Assembly (NCBI GenBank): GCA_039619475.1
Contig: CM077116.1
Coordinates: 457,683,576 to 457,747,575 of the forward strand
From: Icerya purchasi
Lineage: Eukaryota > Arthropoda > Insecta > Hemiptera > Monophlebidae
DNA length: 64,000 nucleotides
Direction of reading: 5' to 3'
The notes beneath the pieces are model-generated. The model worked only from the letters and a program-made list of their open reading frames with translations, did no database searches and was not told where the DNA came from. This document shows, piece by piece, positions 1-11,800 of this stretch. A program made the position numbers and the translations under genes. Position 1 is the stretch's first letter. Every line of letters starts with the position of its first letter.

Positions 1-559
1 TCAAAAACTACCAGTCAGATCTTGATAAAATTTAAATGGGACCACATGAGAAGCACCACTATTTAAATAAAAGAAGAATCATCAAAATCGGTTCACCTAG
101 AAGGAAGTTCTAAAAAAAAAAAATACAGTCGAATTGAATACCTCCTCCTTTTTTGAAGTCGGTTGAAAATACAGTCGAATTTTTTTTTTTTTTTTTTACT
201 TTTTTATTGGGCTTGTCTGCTACGGACGATTACTCATCAAGAAGGAAAAACGTAGTACCAAAGGAAACTGAGGACACTAAGAAAGTTATTCGGGGAAGGT
301 GAAAACGGCCAGAACTACTATGGAGAGATAGCAAGGGAGTCAAAAAAGATCGGTACTAGAACTTGTGCAATTAGTAGTCCGAAGGGAAATAAATGTGTAG
401 ACGAAAAGTTATACCGGATACCTTAAAGGAAAGGAAAGCTCTCATGTCGAATTGAATACCTCCTTCTTCTTTGAAGTCGGTAAAAACTAATGCTTTTGGA
501 AGTAATTACATGGACAGTAATGACAGAAATAAATAAAAAAATGAATTAAAAAAGTTAAT
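1..559. other. No gene; flank holding two copies of a short motif
   Basis: I see no supportable gene here. A motif of about 36 bases reading GTCGAATTGAATACCTCC, a short T/C tract, then TTTGAAGTCGGT occurs at about 128-163 and again at 446-481. The first copy is followed by a poly(T) run at about 180-198. The two copies bracket about 280 bases of unrecognised sequence, so they may be ends of one small repeat or two copies of a dispersed motif. I cannot assign the family. Confidence 0.45.
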
Positions 560-2436
560 AGAAAAGATTCAACTGTGGGCTTAATGGTTCTTAGGGATGT
601 TGTAGCAGCTGCCCATTCAGTTTTCCACTGGTTTTCGCGCGCCTTTAGAAATGTATATGTAATTGATGAGGGTAGCTCCGCATCCTGTGGCATTGGCGAG
701 AGCAAGGCAGAACATGCTGCTTCGTCGACACTCTCATTACCAGGCACTGCAATGTGCCTAGGAACCCACAGCAGCGACACGTGACTATCCACTAACTGCA
801 ATTCACACAAGTAGTGATATATTTATATAATTAGCGGGTTGTTGAATTTTTGACTCCTAATCATGTTCAAAGACTGTAGGGAATCAGTAACCAGGAGGAA
901 ATCACTGGCTCTGGTGTGAGTTGTAACGATGTGGTGGAAGCAGTGTGCAATTGCGTACAATTCTGCATCCAATGCGGAACAGGCATCATTGAGTCGAGTT
1001 TCGCATGAGATGTGACCTTCGACTGCACAGGCTGCGGGCAGTGGACCTGCCTCGCAAACTGCCTTAGCTCCATCAGTGTAGTAAATTAGGTGGTCCGGGT
1101 ACTTATTAATTGCCCTAACTGCCGATTCTACTGTGAAGAGAGAACTTGTTGTGTTTGGATGCTGTTTCAGCGACACATTAATATTTATCTGGAAAGTGAT
1201 CCAAGGGGGAATAAGGGTATTGTGGCTGGGTGTTGACCTCTGTACAGACGTGATACCACATTTTCGCAGGTCGGCCAGTAATTCTGGTAGTGGGTCGCCG
1301 GGAAAGTTTGGTTCAAGAAGATAATGTTTCAACTTTAGGGGGAGGTTTCGTGTGTGGCTGAAATGATGGTACATATTTCGCAGTATGAAGTATTTTCGGA
1401 AGTAGGAAAGCGGAGGGCACCCAGCTAGAAGGCACATGCTGGCAGCTAGCGAAGTTCGATGCATTTCCAAAATGGTTCTCAGTGCGGAGTGATGTATAGG
1501 ATCAAGAGATTTCAATATAGATTTGCTGGCTGAGGAGTACACCTGGCACCCGTAGTGGATTTTCGATAATATCAGCGATCTGTAGATTTTGAAAAGGAAT
1601 TTAGGATTAATATTACATCTGGAGCTAGCCAGATATTTCAATATGGGGATAGAATTGGTGCAGCTATGTTTTAAGTTGGCAATATGAGGTTTCCAAGTAA
1701 GTCTAAAATCAAAGATTAATCCGAGGGATTTGACAGTTACTTTCTGGGGAAGAGGAAGATTGTTTAGATTTAGGAATACACTTGGAGAGGAATGATGCCC
1801 CCTGCAAAAATCAACATATACGGATTTACTCGCCGAGATGGCTAGGCCGTTGTTATCAGACCAACTCTATATTTTATCAATAGTTTTCTAGAGTATTTTT
1901 TGAGCGATAGGAGGGAAATTTGACGATAAGGAGATGTTAAGATCATCGATAATCAGCCGGGCGGTTATAGGCGGCGAGATGCATTCGGCTACGTCATGGA
2001 CGTAAATTATAAATAAGGTTGCACTCAGAGCAGAGCCTTGTGGCACGCCATTCTCCGTTGGAATGGGTGCTGATAATGATGTAGCGATCTTAACCCGGAT
2101 CGTTCGGTTGCTTAAAAAGCTAGCGATATAATTGCCCATCTGGCCATTTATTCCTGCGGCTTTGAGCGTTAGCAATAATCCATGCCGCCATATGCGATCA
2201 AATGCTTTTTCTAAATCGAAAAAGACCGCATGTGTATGTTGATGGCGGTGGAAGCTCGTTATTATTTGCCGTTGCAAAGTTATTAAGTGATCGCCTGTCG
2301 ATCTCGCTTTACGCCCTCCGGCTTGTATAGGAGAAAGGATATTATTTTGTTCAAGGACAAAAAGGAGGCGCCTGTTTACCATTTTTTCCATTACTTTGGA
2401 TAAGACGTTTAAGAGGGATTGGACGATAGTTTCTTA
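560..2436 (-). pseudogene. 5'-truncated I-like non-LTR ORF2 (RT and RNase H), degenerate
   Basis: On the minus strand the sequence enters at the RT motif NYRPI (about 2420) and runs through palm, thumb and RNase H to about 560. RT is seen at 1888-2391 (FDLEKAFDRIW, then NGVPQGSALS). The catalytic YADD box is degenerate (IIDD near 1940). A thumb segment with KSLGLIFDFRLTWK is readable at about 1690-1860 in another frame. RNase H follows: TDGAK near 1075, an acidic DAELYAI segment near 965, TDSLQSL near 880, and WVPRHIAVPGNESVDE at 715-765. At least three frame breaks separate these blocks. There is no endonuclease domain, ORF1 or poly(A) tail, so both ends are lost. RNase H favours an I-like clade over Jockey. 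It is not functional. Confidence 0.85.
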
Positions 2437-2886
2437 ATATAAAAAAAAACAGTTTAATTTTCCAGCCACTGGCAGTAACGTATGTTGTCCTTGTTCAGAA
2501 TAAACGCTACATTATCAGTAATGTTGATAAACACCGAACAAACTAGAACGTGGAAACCGATTCCGAAAGTTGTTAAGTTACTCAAGAGAAAAAAAAAATT
2601 CTATTTCGTAATCAAATGAAAATACCGTTCTCTTCTTAACACAAACAAATAACCCCACCAGAACATAACACGCTGATAAATATATAAGTTTTCTTCAACT
2701 AGATCATCTCTTTCATCCTCTTTGATTTTTCTCTCCCTTTTGACCATCTTCCTGCATCCCATTTTATATTTGTTATCCTTATTTCTCCTTCTTTCTTTTG
2801 CGTCCGTTTCGCTAAGGATAACTGTTCGCTGAGGAATCATTAACTCAAAACTTTCCTCAGTTCGAATTTTATTCCACCTTTCCTTT
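2437..2886. other. Spacer between two retroelements
   Basis: AT-rich sequence with an A-run at about 2440-2449 and no recognisable gene. A charged minus-strand frame at 2601-2840 has no family features and lies in A/G-rich sequence; I treat it as chance. Copy A begins somewhere near the right edge, but its exact 5' boundary is not visible. Confidence 0.4.
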
Positions 2887-3381
2887 ATGCTACATAGTTA
2901 TCTCATTATGGAAGGAAGCCTACAAACTGGTCGTCAACCCAGTTCGGGCAGGTGTTTCTCCCGTCTCTGGTTTAACACTATGTCGGAAGGAAGCGTACAA
3001 ACTGGTCGTCAACCCAGTTCGTGCAGGTATTTCTCTCATCTCTTTTTCAACACTATGTCGGAAAGAAGCCTACAAACTGGGCATCAACCCAGTTCGTGCA
3101 GGTACTTCTCCCGTTTATTTTTTATTACTGACGGTACCGCTAATGGTGAGGTACCTTCAATTTTGCCTCTATCCAACTTCGGACACGTCTTCTCTCTTCT
3201 ACTTATTTTTCCATTGTCAACTTCTCCTTTAAGTTGGAAGATCGTCTACAAGCGATCTCCTCTCATGTATTACACCCTTCCTATTACTCTTGCCTTCCTT
3301 TCTTTTACTTCAGTTTTAGCTCTGTCTTCTCCCGCTGCTTTTTCTCATTCTTTTAATTCCTCTTCTTCTCCTTTTAAATAG
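2887..3381 (+). other. Short reading frame ending 1 base before ORF2 of copy A
   Basis: A 164-codon frame covers the tandem units and a T/C-rich stretch and ends in TAG at 3379-3381, one base before the ORF2 ATG at 3383. Copy E has the same arrangement, with TGA overlapping ATG. The product would be Ser/Phe/Leu-rich with no recognised domain. The strand is purine-poor, which lowers stop-codon frequency, so the open frame alone is weak evidence for a protein. Confidence 0.3.
2908..3125 (+). repeat. Three tandem units of about 75 bp ahead of ORF2 in copy A
   Basis: Three consecutive units start at about 2908, 2980 and 3055. Each contains the block TACAAACTGG, a short spacer, then CAACCCAGTTCG, followed by GCAGGT and a TCTCCCGT-like tract. 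AACTGG and CCAGTT within each unit are complementary, so each can form a small hairpin. Translated, the units are about 25 residues each (for example LQTGRQPSSCRYFS). They occupy the same relative place, just upstream of ORF2, as the hairpin repeats of copy B. Confidence 0.8.
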
Positions 3382-3382
3382 A

Positions 3383-6300
3383 ATGTCGCGGTCTTGCGCC
3401 ATAAACATCCTTCAATGGAATTGCCGCAGCTTACGAGCTAATAAACTAAGTGTAGAATGTCTATTAGACTTCTACAATATCCATGTAGCGCTGTTATCTG
3501 AAACTTGGCTTAAATTCTCCTCGTCTCTTGATTTCAAAGGTTATTCTTTAGTTCGATCTGATCGTATGGATGGGTATGATGGTGTTGCAATTTTAATTAG
3601 ACACGATCTATCCTATCTCACCCACAATATCCCATTTCTTCCTCCGCCTCTTCCTAACCATCCGAACATGATTCATATTTCGCTTGAAAATCTTCTCCCG
3701 AATCCTATACATATTGCTTGTGTGTACATCCCTCCCAACTCCAGCCTCTCTAGTCTTCCTTTGCCCTCATTCCTTTCATCCCTATCTGATCCATTTATTA
3801 TTGGTGGAGACTGGAATGCACACTCCCTTATGTGGGGCTGCGCAGGGCGCAATCCGAACGGTGTAACTCTGGAAAATCTCATTCTAAACCATAATCTTTT
3901 TCTCCACAACGATCGTTCTCCTACTTTCTTCAAACATCCATCTTCTTCTAGTGCAATCGACCTCTCGTTTTCATCTCCGAATCTTGGCCTTGCAAGCTCC
4001 TGGAAAACTCTTGACGGCACTTTTGGTAGTGATCATGTCCCCATTCTCCTAACTCTCAACAACGCTCTTCCTTCTAGACCTTTCAGGCCCTTGCACGCTC
4101 CTCACTGGCTTCTCTCCAAAACAGATTGGAATGAATTCCGATCTTTGGTGGATTCCTCACTCCCCCTTATTCTGGATTTTCCCTACCCGTCATCCCAGTA
4201 CAACTTCTTCATTCAATCTCTATATTCTGCTCTTTCCGCTTCCTCCCCTCCTTTTTCCTTTTCGCGCGGTCGTTCTTCCTCTTATGCCTCCTCTCTTTGG
4301 TGGAATGAAGAGTGTAAAGTTGCCTTCCAAAGAAGCACCGCTTCCTTCAAAGCCTTTCGCTCTTGTTCCTCAATATCCAACTTTTTAGCTCATAAAGAAG
4401 CTAACACAAAAGCTCGGTACATTTCAAAATCTGCCAAGAGGAACTCTTGGAAATCATTTTGTTCATCTTTCTCTAGAGATACGCCTCTCTCTAAGATATG
4501 GAAAATGGCCAAAGCGTTCAGATCTCCTCTTTCTGAGCGTCCCCACTTCTCCCATCCTTCTTTGCCTAAACTTCACTCTTTCTTGGACTCCATTGCTCCT
4601 CCGTATGTCCCCACTTTCGAGGAATCGAACATTCCTCCACTCTCAAATTCCTCAGAACCTCATTTCCTAACATCTCCTTTCCGCTACAAGGAACTCTTGT
4701 CCGTCCTTAACAAAACCTCTCCTTCTGCTCCTGGCCTGGACGGTCTTTCTTTCCTTATTCTTCAAAAACTCTCTCCTTCCTCGCTGCTCTCCCTTCTGAA
4801 TATCTTCAACTCTTTCTTACTCTCTGGTTTTACTTCTGAGTCTTGGAATGACTTCATCGTCATTCCAATTCCTAAAAAAAAAACAGTGTTCCTTCCGTCC
4901 TATCTCCCTAGCCTCATGTCTGCGCAAATTCTTTGAAGGTTTAATAAATAACCGTCTCGTTTGGTGGCTTGAGCATAATAATCTAGTTCCTTATAATATG
5001 TTCGGTTTTCGCCCCGGGCTTGGCCCGGTAGATTGCATCAGTACCTTCCTTGCAGATATCTATAAATCATTCCTATCAAAGGAATTTACTGTCGCTTCTT
5101 TTGTCGATCTCTGCATTCGATAATGTGCATCTTCTTTCTCTGGGCTCCAAACTCCTCTCTCTTAATCTCCCTCCGGTTTTTATCACTCTTATACTCAACC
5201 TCTTTCAACATAGAACTCTTTATCTATCTTCTCCTTCTCTTTCCACCTCCAGATGCGTCTATCGTGGGCTTCCCCAGGGTTCCTGCCTTAGCCCCACTCT
5301 TTTTAATATTTACTCCTTCGATATTGCTTCGCTCCCTATTCCCTCTTTCTCTCTCCTTTTTGCTGATGACATTTTAGTTTATTCCACCTCAGATGATCTG
5401 TCCTCCGCCACCAACGAGTTAAATCATTCATTGTCTCATCTTAGCAATGCTCTATCTACTCTCCACCTCTCTCTTTCCCCTTCCAAGTCTTCCTGTATAA
5501 TTTTTGCTCTCCGCCCCTTTAATCGTGCTATTATAAACATCAGCATATCTGGTACACTTATTCCCACCGTTAATTCCATATGTTATCTAGGTCTTTTCTT
5601 AAATAGTCGCCTTACATTTCATGAACATATTAATTATATCTATAATTCCTCGATCAAAAGACTTAATCTCCTCAAATCTTTATCTCCGCTCAGATGGGGT
5701 GGAGACCCGTGCATTCTATTAATTCTATATAAATCGATTATTCGGTCCAAACTTGACTATTGTTCCTTCATTTATGGCAATGCCTCCAAGTCTCTCCTTT
5801 CGAAACTTGATGCAATTCAGAATTCCTGCCTTCGCCTATGCATTGGCGCTTTAAGATCTCCTATTCCTGCGATTCTATCCGAAACTTGCACTCAACCTCT
5901 TTCCATTCGTCGTTCACTCCTCGGTTATCGATTTTTAATAAAACGCCTCCCCATTTTGTCATCCAATATTATTCCTTCCTATTTTCATATCAAAAATCAC
6001 TGGCGCTTGGCGCCTCATAGAACCCCGATTTTATCGCATATAGTTGCTCGTGTTTCCAATTTTTCTCCCTATGTTTCCTCTTATAACAGTCTTCCTTACT
6101 TTTCTCTCGATTTTAATAGTATATGGCACCCCATCAATTTCTCCTCTCTTCCAGTCCGAGCTAATTCTTTCTCTCACAATGTAGTCAACGTCGAATTCCT
6201 TCAGCTGCTGAACTTTTCTTTTCCTTCCCATGCCTTAATCTTCTCGGATGGCTCCAAGACTGATGGGGGTGTGGGTGGCGCGTATACGTCTCCTACGTTC

Positions 6301-7101
6301 CTGCACTCTAAGTCTTTCAGACTTCCTTCTTTCTGCTCTATCTTCTCAGCCGAGTCGATCTCAATTCTTCGTGCCATTCAATTCATATCCTCTACGAGTG
6401 GGGTTCACAAATTCCTGATTGTTTCTGATTCCAAAGGCGTTCTTCAAACCATTTCCTCTCCTCCTTCTCATACTTCTGACGGTATCATCCTCTCTATTCG
6501 ATCTCTTGTCTCCTCTTTGTTCTCGTTCCGCTCCATTCTCATAGACTTTCTATGGGTCCCTAGTCATTCCAATATTGAGGGCAATGACGCAGCTGACTCT
6601 TTAGCTCGCTCAGCCGCCCGCATTGGTCTTTCCTCGACTCTTTCCCTTCCTCAGACATTCTTTCTCTATCACGCTCTAATCATTCTAGACTTTGGTCTGA
6701 CATGTATCCATCTTTATTCTCAAATCGCTTTTCGCAGTACCGTATTATTCAACCGGTTTCTAGTTTCCTGCCTTGGTTTCAATCTATTCCTACCTGTCGT
6801 CGTTCCACTGTTGTTTCCTTATCATTCTCTACTCCCCTCTTCTCGCTTTCGATTCGCTTTGTCCCCTTCTCCTTTCTGCTCTCTTCACGCTTCTGAGCCT
6901 TCTTGTATTTGTGACTCAAATCACATCCTATTCGAATGTTCTACACTCTCTAACGAACGCTCCTTTCTTTACGCCCAACTTCTAGTTTTGGGTCTTCCTA
7001 CTCCCTTTAACGCTACCTATATTCTTTCCTTCCCATTGCCTTCAGTTATTCCATTGCTGCTGTCCTTTGTCTTTTCCATTTCTGACCGCTTGGCTATTTA
7101 G
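3383..7101 (+). pseudogene. ORF2 of copy A: endonuclease, RT, RNase H; frameshifted
   Basis: The AP-type endonuclease starts with SCAINILQWNCRSLRANK and has ETWL, GGDWNAHS (about residue 140) and GSDHVPI (about 215). RT follows in three frames: a break at the A-run at 4876-4885, and a second near 5112 where bases of the LSSAFDNVH motif are lost. Motif B reads GLPQGSCLSP; the catalytic box is FADDIL (about 5360). RNase H has SDGSK (about 6246), SAESISIL, SDSKGVL and WVPSHSNIEGNDAADSLA (about 6553-6606). Near 6660 the frame shifts again. About 20 bases present in the inverted relative at 54.5-55.2 kb are missing near 6817, which puts the C-terminal CCHC-type region (CICDSNHILFEC) back in the main frame. 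The start was chosen at the ATG matching copies B, D and E. Defective. Confidence 0.85.
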
Positions 7102-7127
7102 TTATAACTCTTAATTTTTCATGTTGT

Positions 7128-7186
7128 TGGGTCAAGGCCGCTGGCGCGCCCAGGGTAGGAAAAAAAATAAATAAATAAATAAATTT
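7128..7186 (+). promoter_or_regulatory. 3'-terminal stem-loop and (AAAT)n tail of copy A
   Basis: Downstream of the ORF2 stop the RNA ends with TGGG (7128-7131), a 17-base interval and CCCA (7149-7152), followed by the tail AAAAAAAATAAATAAATAAA. The same TGGG...CCCA frame precedes the poly(A) of copies C and D, and of B as TGGG...TCCA. Known biology: non-LTR RTs can recognise 3' UTR structures when priming on target DNA. That this hairpin does so is inference. Confidence 0.6.
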
Positions 7187-8139
7187 TCTTCATTTTTTGA
7201 GATATGAAATAAACTGTTTGGCAGTGATATAGTTGTCTCTTTATGTCGCTAGTTCGGTTTCACAGAAACATTCTTGTCTTTCTTTATCGCTAGTTTATGA
7301 GTATTTGAATTTTAAACTATTGTAGTTTCCGAACTACTTGTGATATTAATGGAGTTCAGTGAATGTAATATTCAAATATTTTTCATTATAACTACCATCC
7401 TTTTGACTGTAGTGTAATATTAAGTTTTGCTAAAAATAAGGTGCAACTATTCTCCACCCATGGTTTTGCTTGCAGTGTAATTATTATTTTATGCTGAAGA
7501 CAGAGTAAGACCTTTTTTCACTGTTATTATGCAGAGGATTTAAAAATAAAAATTGCACGCTTTGACTAGATTATATAAGATACCTCTACATGCAAAATTA
7601 TAATTTAGTAAACCTATTTGTACTAAAAATATAATACTTTGTGTATTTTTTGAAAATTTTAGCTTTTAAAGTTCAAATTTTTAAAAAAGCGTTCTTATTT
7701 GACATTTTCGATACGTGGGCGATGTTCATATGAATTTTCAATTATCTGTTGTAGATGGTTTCGTCAGCAGCGCGATTATTAATTTTTTAAAAAGCGATTT
7801 TTTGACTTTTATCTTTTTTTCACTTCCAAAAAATTTGAATTTTTTAATGAATTTCCGCATCGTGTAAATATATATGTACATTGGATCGTTATGTTATATG
7901 TGAATTTTAGGCTTCACAGACTTAGTGGTTTCCGCGTTGTGTTAATAGCTTATATATTGTAGTGAATTCGTTTTTTCTTTGAAAATTATCAAACATACGA
8001 GAACACGAAGGAACCGAATTCACAGAGAAAGGGAAAGAAAAATATATCCCTTACCGAATATATGGGCACAAGTGACATTGACTGTGCCACACTACCAACA
8101 GATCCCACGTATAGCTTTAGGCTTTTAATTAGGCTTCTG
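7187..8139. other. AT-rich spacer without recognised genes
   Basis: About 950 bases of AT-rich DNA between the tail of copy A and the repeated leader of copy B. No open frame of note, no tail and no terminal repeat were recognised. The 5' boundary of copy B could lie anywhere in the last few hundred bases. Confidence 0.5.
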
Positions 8140-8593
8140 TCATCCCCGCTCTATACTTCCTTTAATTAGGCTTGCTGGTGGCAGAGGGCGATGGTATGTA
8201 TCACTAATTTTTAACATAGCCAAGTCAGCGAAGAATTTTAATAAAAAGGAGCAGTTCTCCTTAATTGGCTTCTACCATCCCCTCTCTATACTTCCTTTAA
8301 TTAGATTAGCTGGTAGCAGAGGGCGATGGCTTATAACATTACTTATTAACATAGCTAAGTCAGCAAGGATTCTATCTCTGTGCATTTACTATTTTCTCCT
8401 CATTGTTGTGACGATGTCAGTGAATTCGTTAAGTAAAAATAGACTATTTTCTAGTATCCTCCACTGGCCATTTTGCACACTACCTTTTGATAGGTTAGTG
8501 AGTCGGCAAAAATGGCAGTTCTTCCTAAATGACTCAGCCCATCCCCTCTCTATACTTCCTTTAATTAGGTTAGCTGGTAGCAGAGGGCGATGG
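8140..8593 (+). repeat. Three repeated stem-loops in the leader of copy B
   Basis: Three copies of a hairpin lie at 8140-8194, 8275-8329 and 8539-8593. In copies 2 and 3 the 5' arm is CCATCCCCTCT and the 3' arm AGAGGGCGATGG. They pair as five plus six base pairs with one unpaired C between the helices (8324, 8588). Copy 1 has a wobble and one mismatch. The loop contains the constant block CTATACTTCCTTTAATTAG. Flanking blocks such as AACATAGC-AAGTCAGC are also partly repeated, so the units are larger than the hairpins and unequal in length. A homologous hairpin with changed stem bases precedes ORF2 of copy E. Confidence 0.75.
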
Positions 8594-8802
8594 TCTACTC
8601 TACCTTTTTTTTTTATTTATTTTTTTATCTTATCTTTTAAATCATTTTATTCCGCAGAGGTTTCTTTCTTTCCTTTTTAACCTTATAAGTGGAAAATTTC
8701 AATGCCTATTTTATTTTGGTTTTTCTTCCCTAATCTCTCATTTTTTCCCTTCCTTACTCCCTCCATTTTATTTTCCCGTTCTTTCTTCTATGTCCATTCA
8801 TT

Positions 8803-11800
8803 ATGCTCTTGAATATTAATATTTTACAGTGGAACTGCCGTAGCTTGAGAGCTAATAAAAATGTATTAGAGCACCTTTTGCAACACTACAAAATTAGCAT
8901 CGCTCTTCATTCAGAAACCTGGCTGAAGAACTCCTCTGATGTCTCTGTTAAAGGATTTAATATAATTAGATCAGACCGAACTGATGGGTACGGAGGGTCA
9001 GCAATTTTAATTAGAAATGGTATTCCTTTTTATTCTCATGACATTGTTCCTTCTCTTCCATCTGATCCATCCAATCCTAACTTTGTTCACGTCTCAATAC
9101 CTACTAAATATGCTCACTCCTTTCACCTTGTATCTGCTTACACATTCCTCCTAATTATAATCGTCATAGTTTTCCATTATCTTCTTTTTTTAACTCCCTT
9201 CCACATCCTTTTATAGTTGGAGGAGATTGGAATGCTTATTCTCCTCTTTGGGGTTGCTCTTCTAGTAACTCTAATGGCCTGGTCATTGAAGATATAATTT
9301 CTGATTTTAATGTTATACTTTTAAACGACCTTTCCCCCACTTATTTTAAAAATCAAACGATATATAGCTCTATTGATCTAACTTTCACTTCTCCCAACGT
9401 CGGCCTTAATTCTTCCTGGAAAACCTTGGACAACACTTTTGGCAGCGATCATGTTCCTATACTTTTATCCCTCAATAATTTTCCTTTACCTTTATCCCAT
9501 AAACCCCTTCAAGCTTGTCGTTGGAATCTTAACAAAACCAACTGGCTAAAATTTCGAAACTCACTGGACTCATCTCTTTCTTGTATTCCTACAAATATAG
9601 ATCCTGTTCAGTCGTATAACTCATTCACACGGTTAATCAATTCAAGTTTGTCCTCCTCCTCTCCACTAATCAAATTTCCTAAAAATCCTAAGCACCTCAC
9701 TGCTTCATCTATATGGTGGAATAGTGAATGCAAAGCCGCTTATGATGCTAGTATATCTGCCTTCAAAACTTTCCGAGCTTGTCCTTCGACCTCCAATCTT
9801 CTAATCTATAAAGAGATGAATGCGAAGGCTAGATTTGTTTTCAAATCGGCCAAAAAAGATTCCTGGAAAAAATTTTGTTCCTCTTTCTCCCGTAACACTC
9901 CTTTTTCTCAAATTTGGAGGATGGATAGAATTTTTAAAGTCTCCCGTTCTCATAACCCTATATCTTCGAATGTTCCATTGCAAAAATTAATTCCCTTTTT
10001 AGACTCGATTTCTCCTTCGTATGTACCCAGCTCGGAAGAACCTTTCCCTCCTTCATTTTCCAATGACTCCTCTCCTCATTTCCTCATCTTACCCTTCAAC
10101 ATTAACGAACTGCGTTATTCATTAAACAATTCCAATGATTCTTCCCCAGGGTTAGACGGTATACCTTATCGAGTTCTAAAAAATATGTCCAACCAATCTC
10201 TTAAAATTCTTCTTAATATTTTTAATTCTATTTTATCCACTGGCTCTCTTCCTCCCTCTTGGAACTCCTTTGTGATTATTCCAGTCCCTTAAAAAGATCC
10301 TTCTTCCTTCCGTCCAATATCCCTTGCTCCGTGTCTAAGAAAACTTTTCGAAAGTATCTTAAATAGACGTCTTATTTGGTGGCTGGAAAGTAATAATTTA
10401 CTCTTGAGTAACATGTTCGGTTTCCGTCCTGGCCTTGGTCCCTCCGATTGCATTAGTCTCTTTATTTCGGACATTTATTATACTTTAGCCGCATTTCTTG
10501 ACATTTCCAGTGCTTTTAATAATGTTCATCTTCCTACCTTACAAAATAAAATGCTCTCTATTAATCTTCTATCTCAATTTATTTCAATTGTTATTCGGTT
10601 GTTCCAGAATCGTGCGATTCATTTTTCTTCACCTCCTGACTCTACTTCCAGAACTGTGTACAATGGTCTTCCACAGGGCTCCTGTTTAAGTCCTACACTT
10701 TTCAATATATATATTCTTAATATAGCCTCCCTCCCGATAGGGTCGTCTTCCCTTTTCTTTGCTGATGACATCCTTCTATATTCCACTTCTCATGATCTTA
10801 GCTCTGCAAACGAAGAAATGAATAATTCCTTGTCATTATTAAATGATTCACTCTCAGATTTACACCTTTTTATTTCACCATCTAAATCCGCTTGTATTAA
10901 TTTTACTTATCGACCTTTTAATCCTTCTTTAATAAACCCTTCAGTAAATAACATTCCTATTCCCTTAGTTAAAAATTTTTGTTATCTTGGTCTGTTCCTA
11001 AATAGTCGTCTCTCTTTTTTCGAGCACATTAACTATCTTCATATATCGGTAAATAAAAGACTAAATCTCTTTAAATCTATTTCATCAACAAGGTGGGGAG
11101 GAGATCCTAGTACCTTAATTGTCCTTTATAAATCTATAGTATGTTCCAAACTAGATTATTGTTCGTTTATCTATGGTAACTCTTCCAGATCTCTCCTTTG
11201 TAAACTGGATCGGGTCCAGAATTGCTTCCTTCGTTTATGTCTAGGAGCCCTTAAATCAATTCCCATTCCTGCAATACATGCTGAATGCAATGTTCTCCCT
11301 TTACCAATCCGTAGATCTCACTTGGGATATCGCTTTCTTTTAAAACGGCTTCCAGTTTCTTCTTCAAAACTTATTTCATCCTACTCCACCCTACTTCAGA
11401 ATTGGCGATTCACTTCCAAAAAAATTCCCCCTCTTTCTCATATCTTAAATCGACTTGTTAAATTTCTTCCACAAATTATAATACATAATAAACTTCCTTA
11501 CTTTACCTTTCATTTTACAGACTTTCTCTTTCCTCCTAATCTATCTTTGTTGTCCACTTACTCTAAATCCCTTCCACAACCTAATCAAGAATTCCTTAAC
11601 ACTATAAACTCTCTATTTCCTTTTCATTCTCTTCTTTATACTGACAGATCGAAGGGTCCTCACGGCGTTGGAGCATCCTTCCTATATGCTGTTCACAACT
11701 ACTTTGAAAAGTATAAACTTCCTCCAACTTGCTCTATTTTCTTTGCAGAATCGGTTGCGATTTTAAGAGCTATTCTTTACATATCCTTAATACGAGACAA

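Larger units (their letters stand above)
2887..7186 (+). mobile_element. Non-LTR retrotransposon copy A (RNase H-encoding I/Jockey superfamily)
   Basis: Copy A carries a repeat-containing leader (2887-3381), an ORF2 with endonuclease, RT, RNase H and a C-terminal zinc motif (3383-7101), a short 3' UTR with a terminal stem-loop, and an (AAAT)n tail at about 7159-7186. No gag ORF lies upstream, so the copy is probably 5'-truncated. It belongs to the same family as copies B, C, D, E and F by near-identical domain order and the shared ORF2 start motif LNILQWNCRSLRANK. The sense strand is strikingly rich in T and C. Clade placement (I-like versus a neighbour) is inferred from RNase H and the endonuclease motifs only. 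Confidence 0.85.

Noticed and set aside
2601..2840. Charged minus-strand frame of 79 codons
   Set aside because: Short, compositionally biased, no domain, and not linked to any element structure.
8140..8593. CRISPR-like array (three similar units)
   Set aside because: Units are irregularly spaced, form imperfect hairpins and sit in a retroelement leader of a eukaryotic genome.
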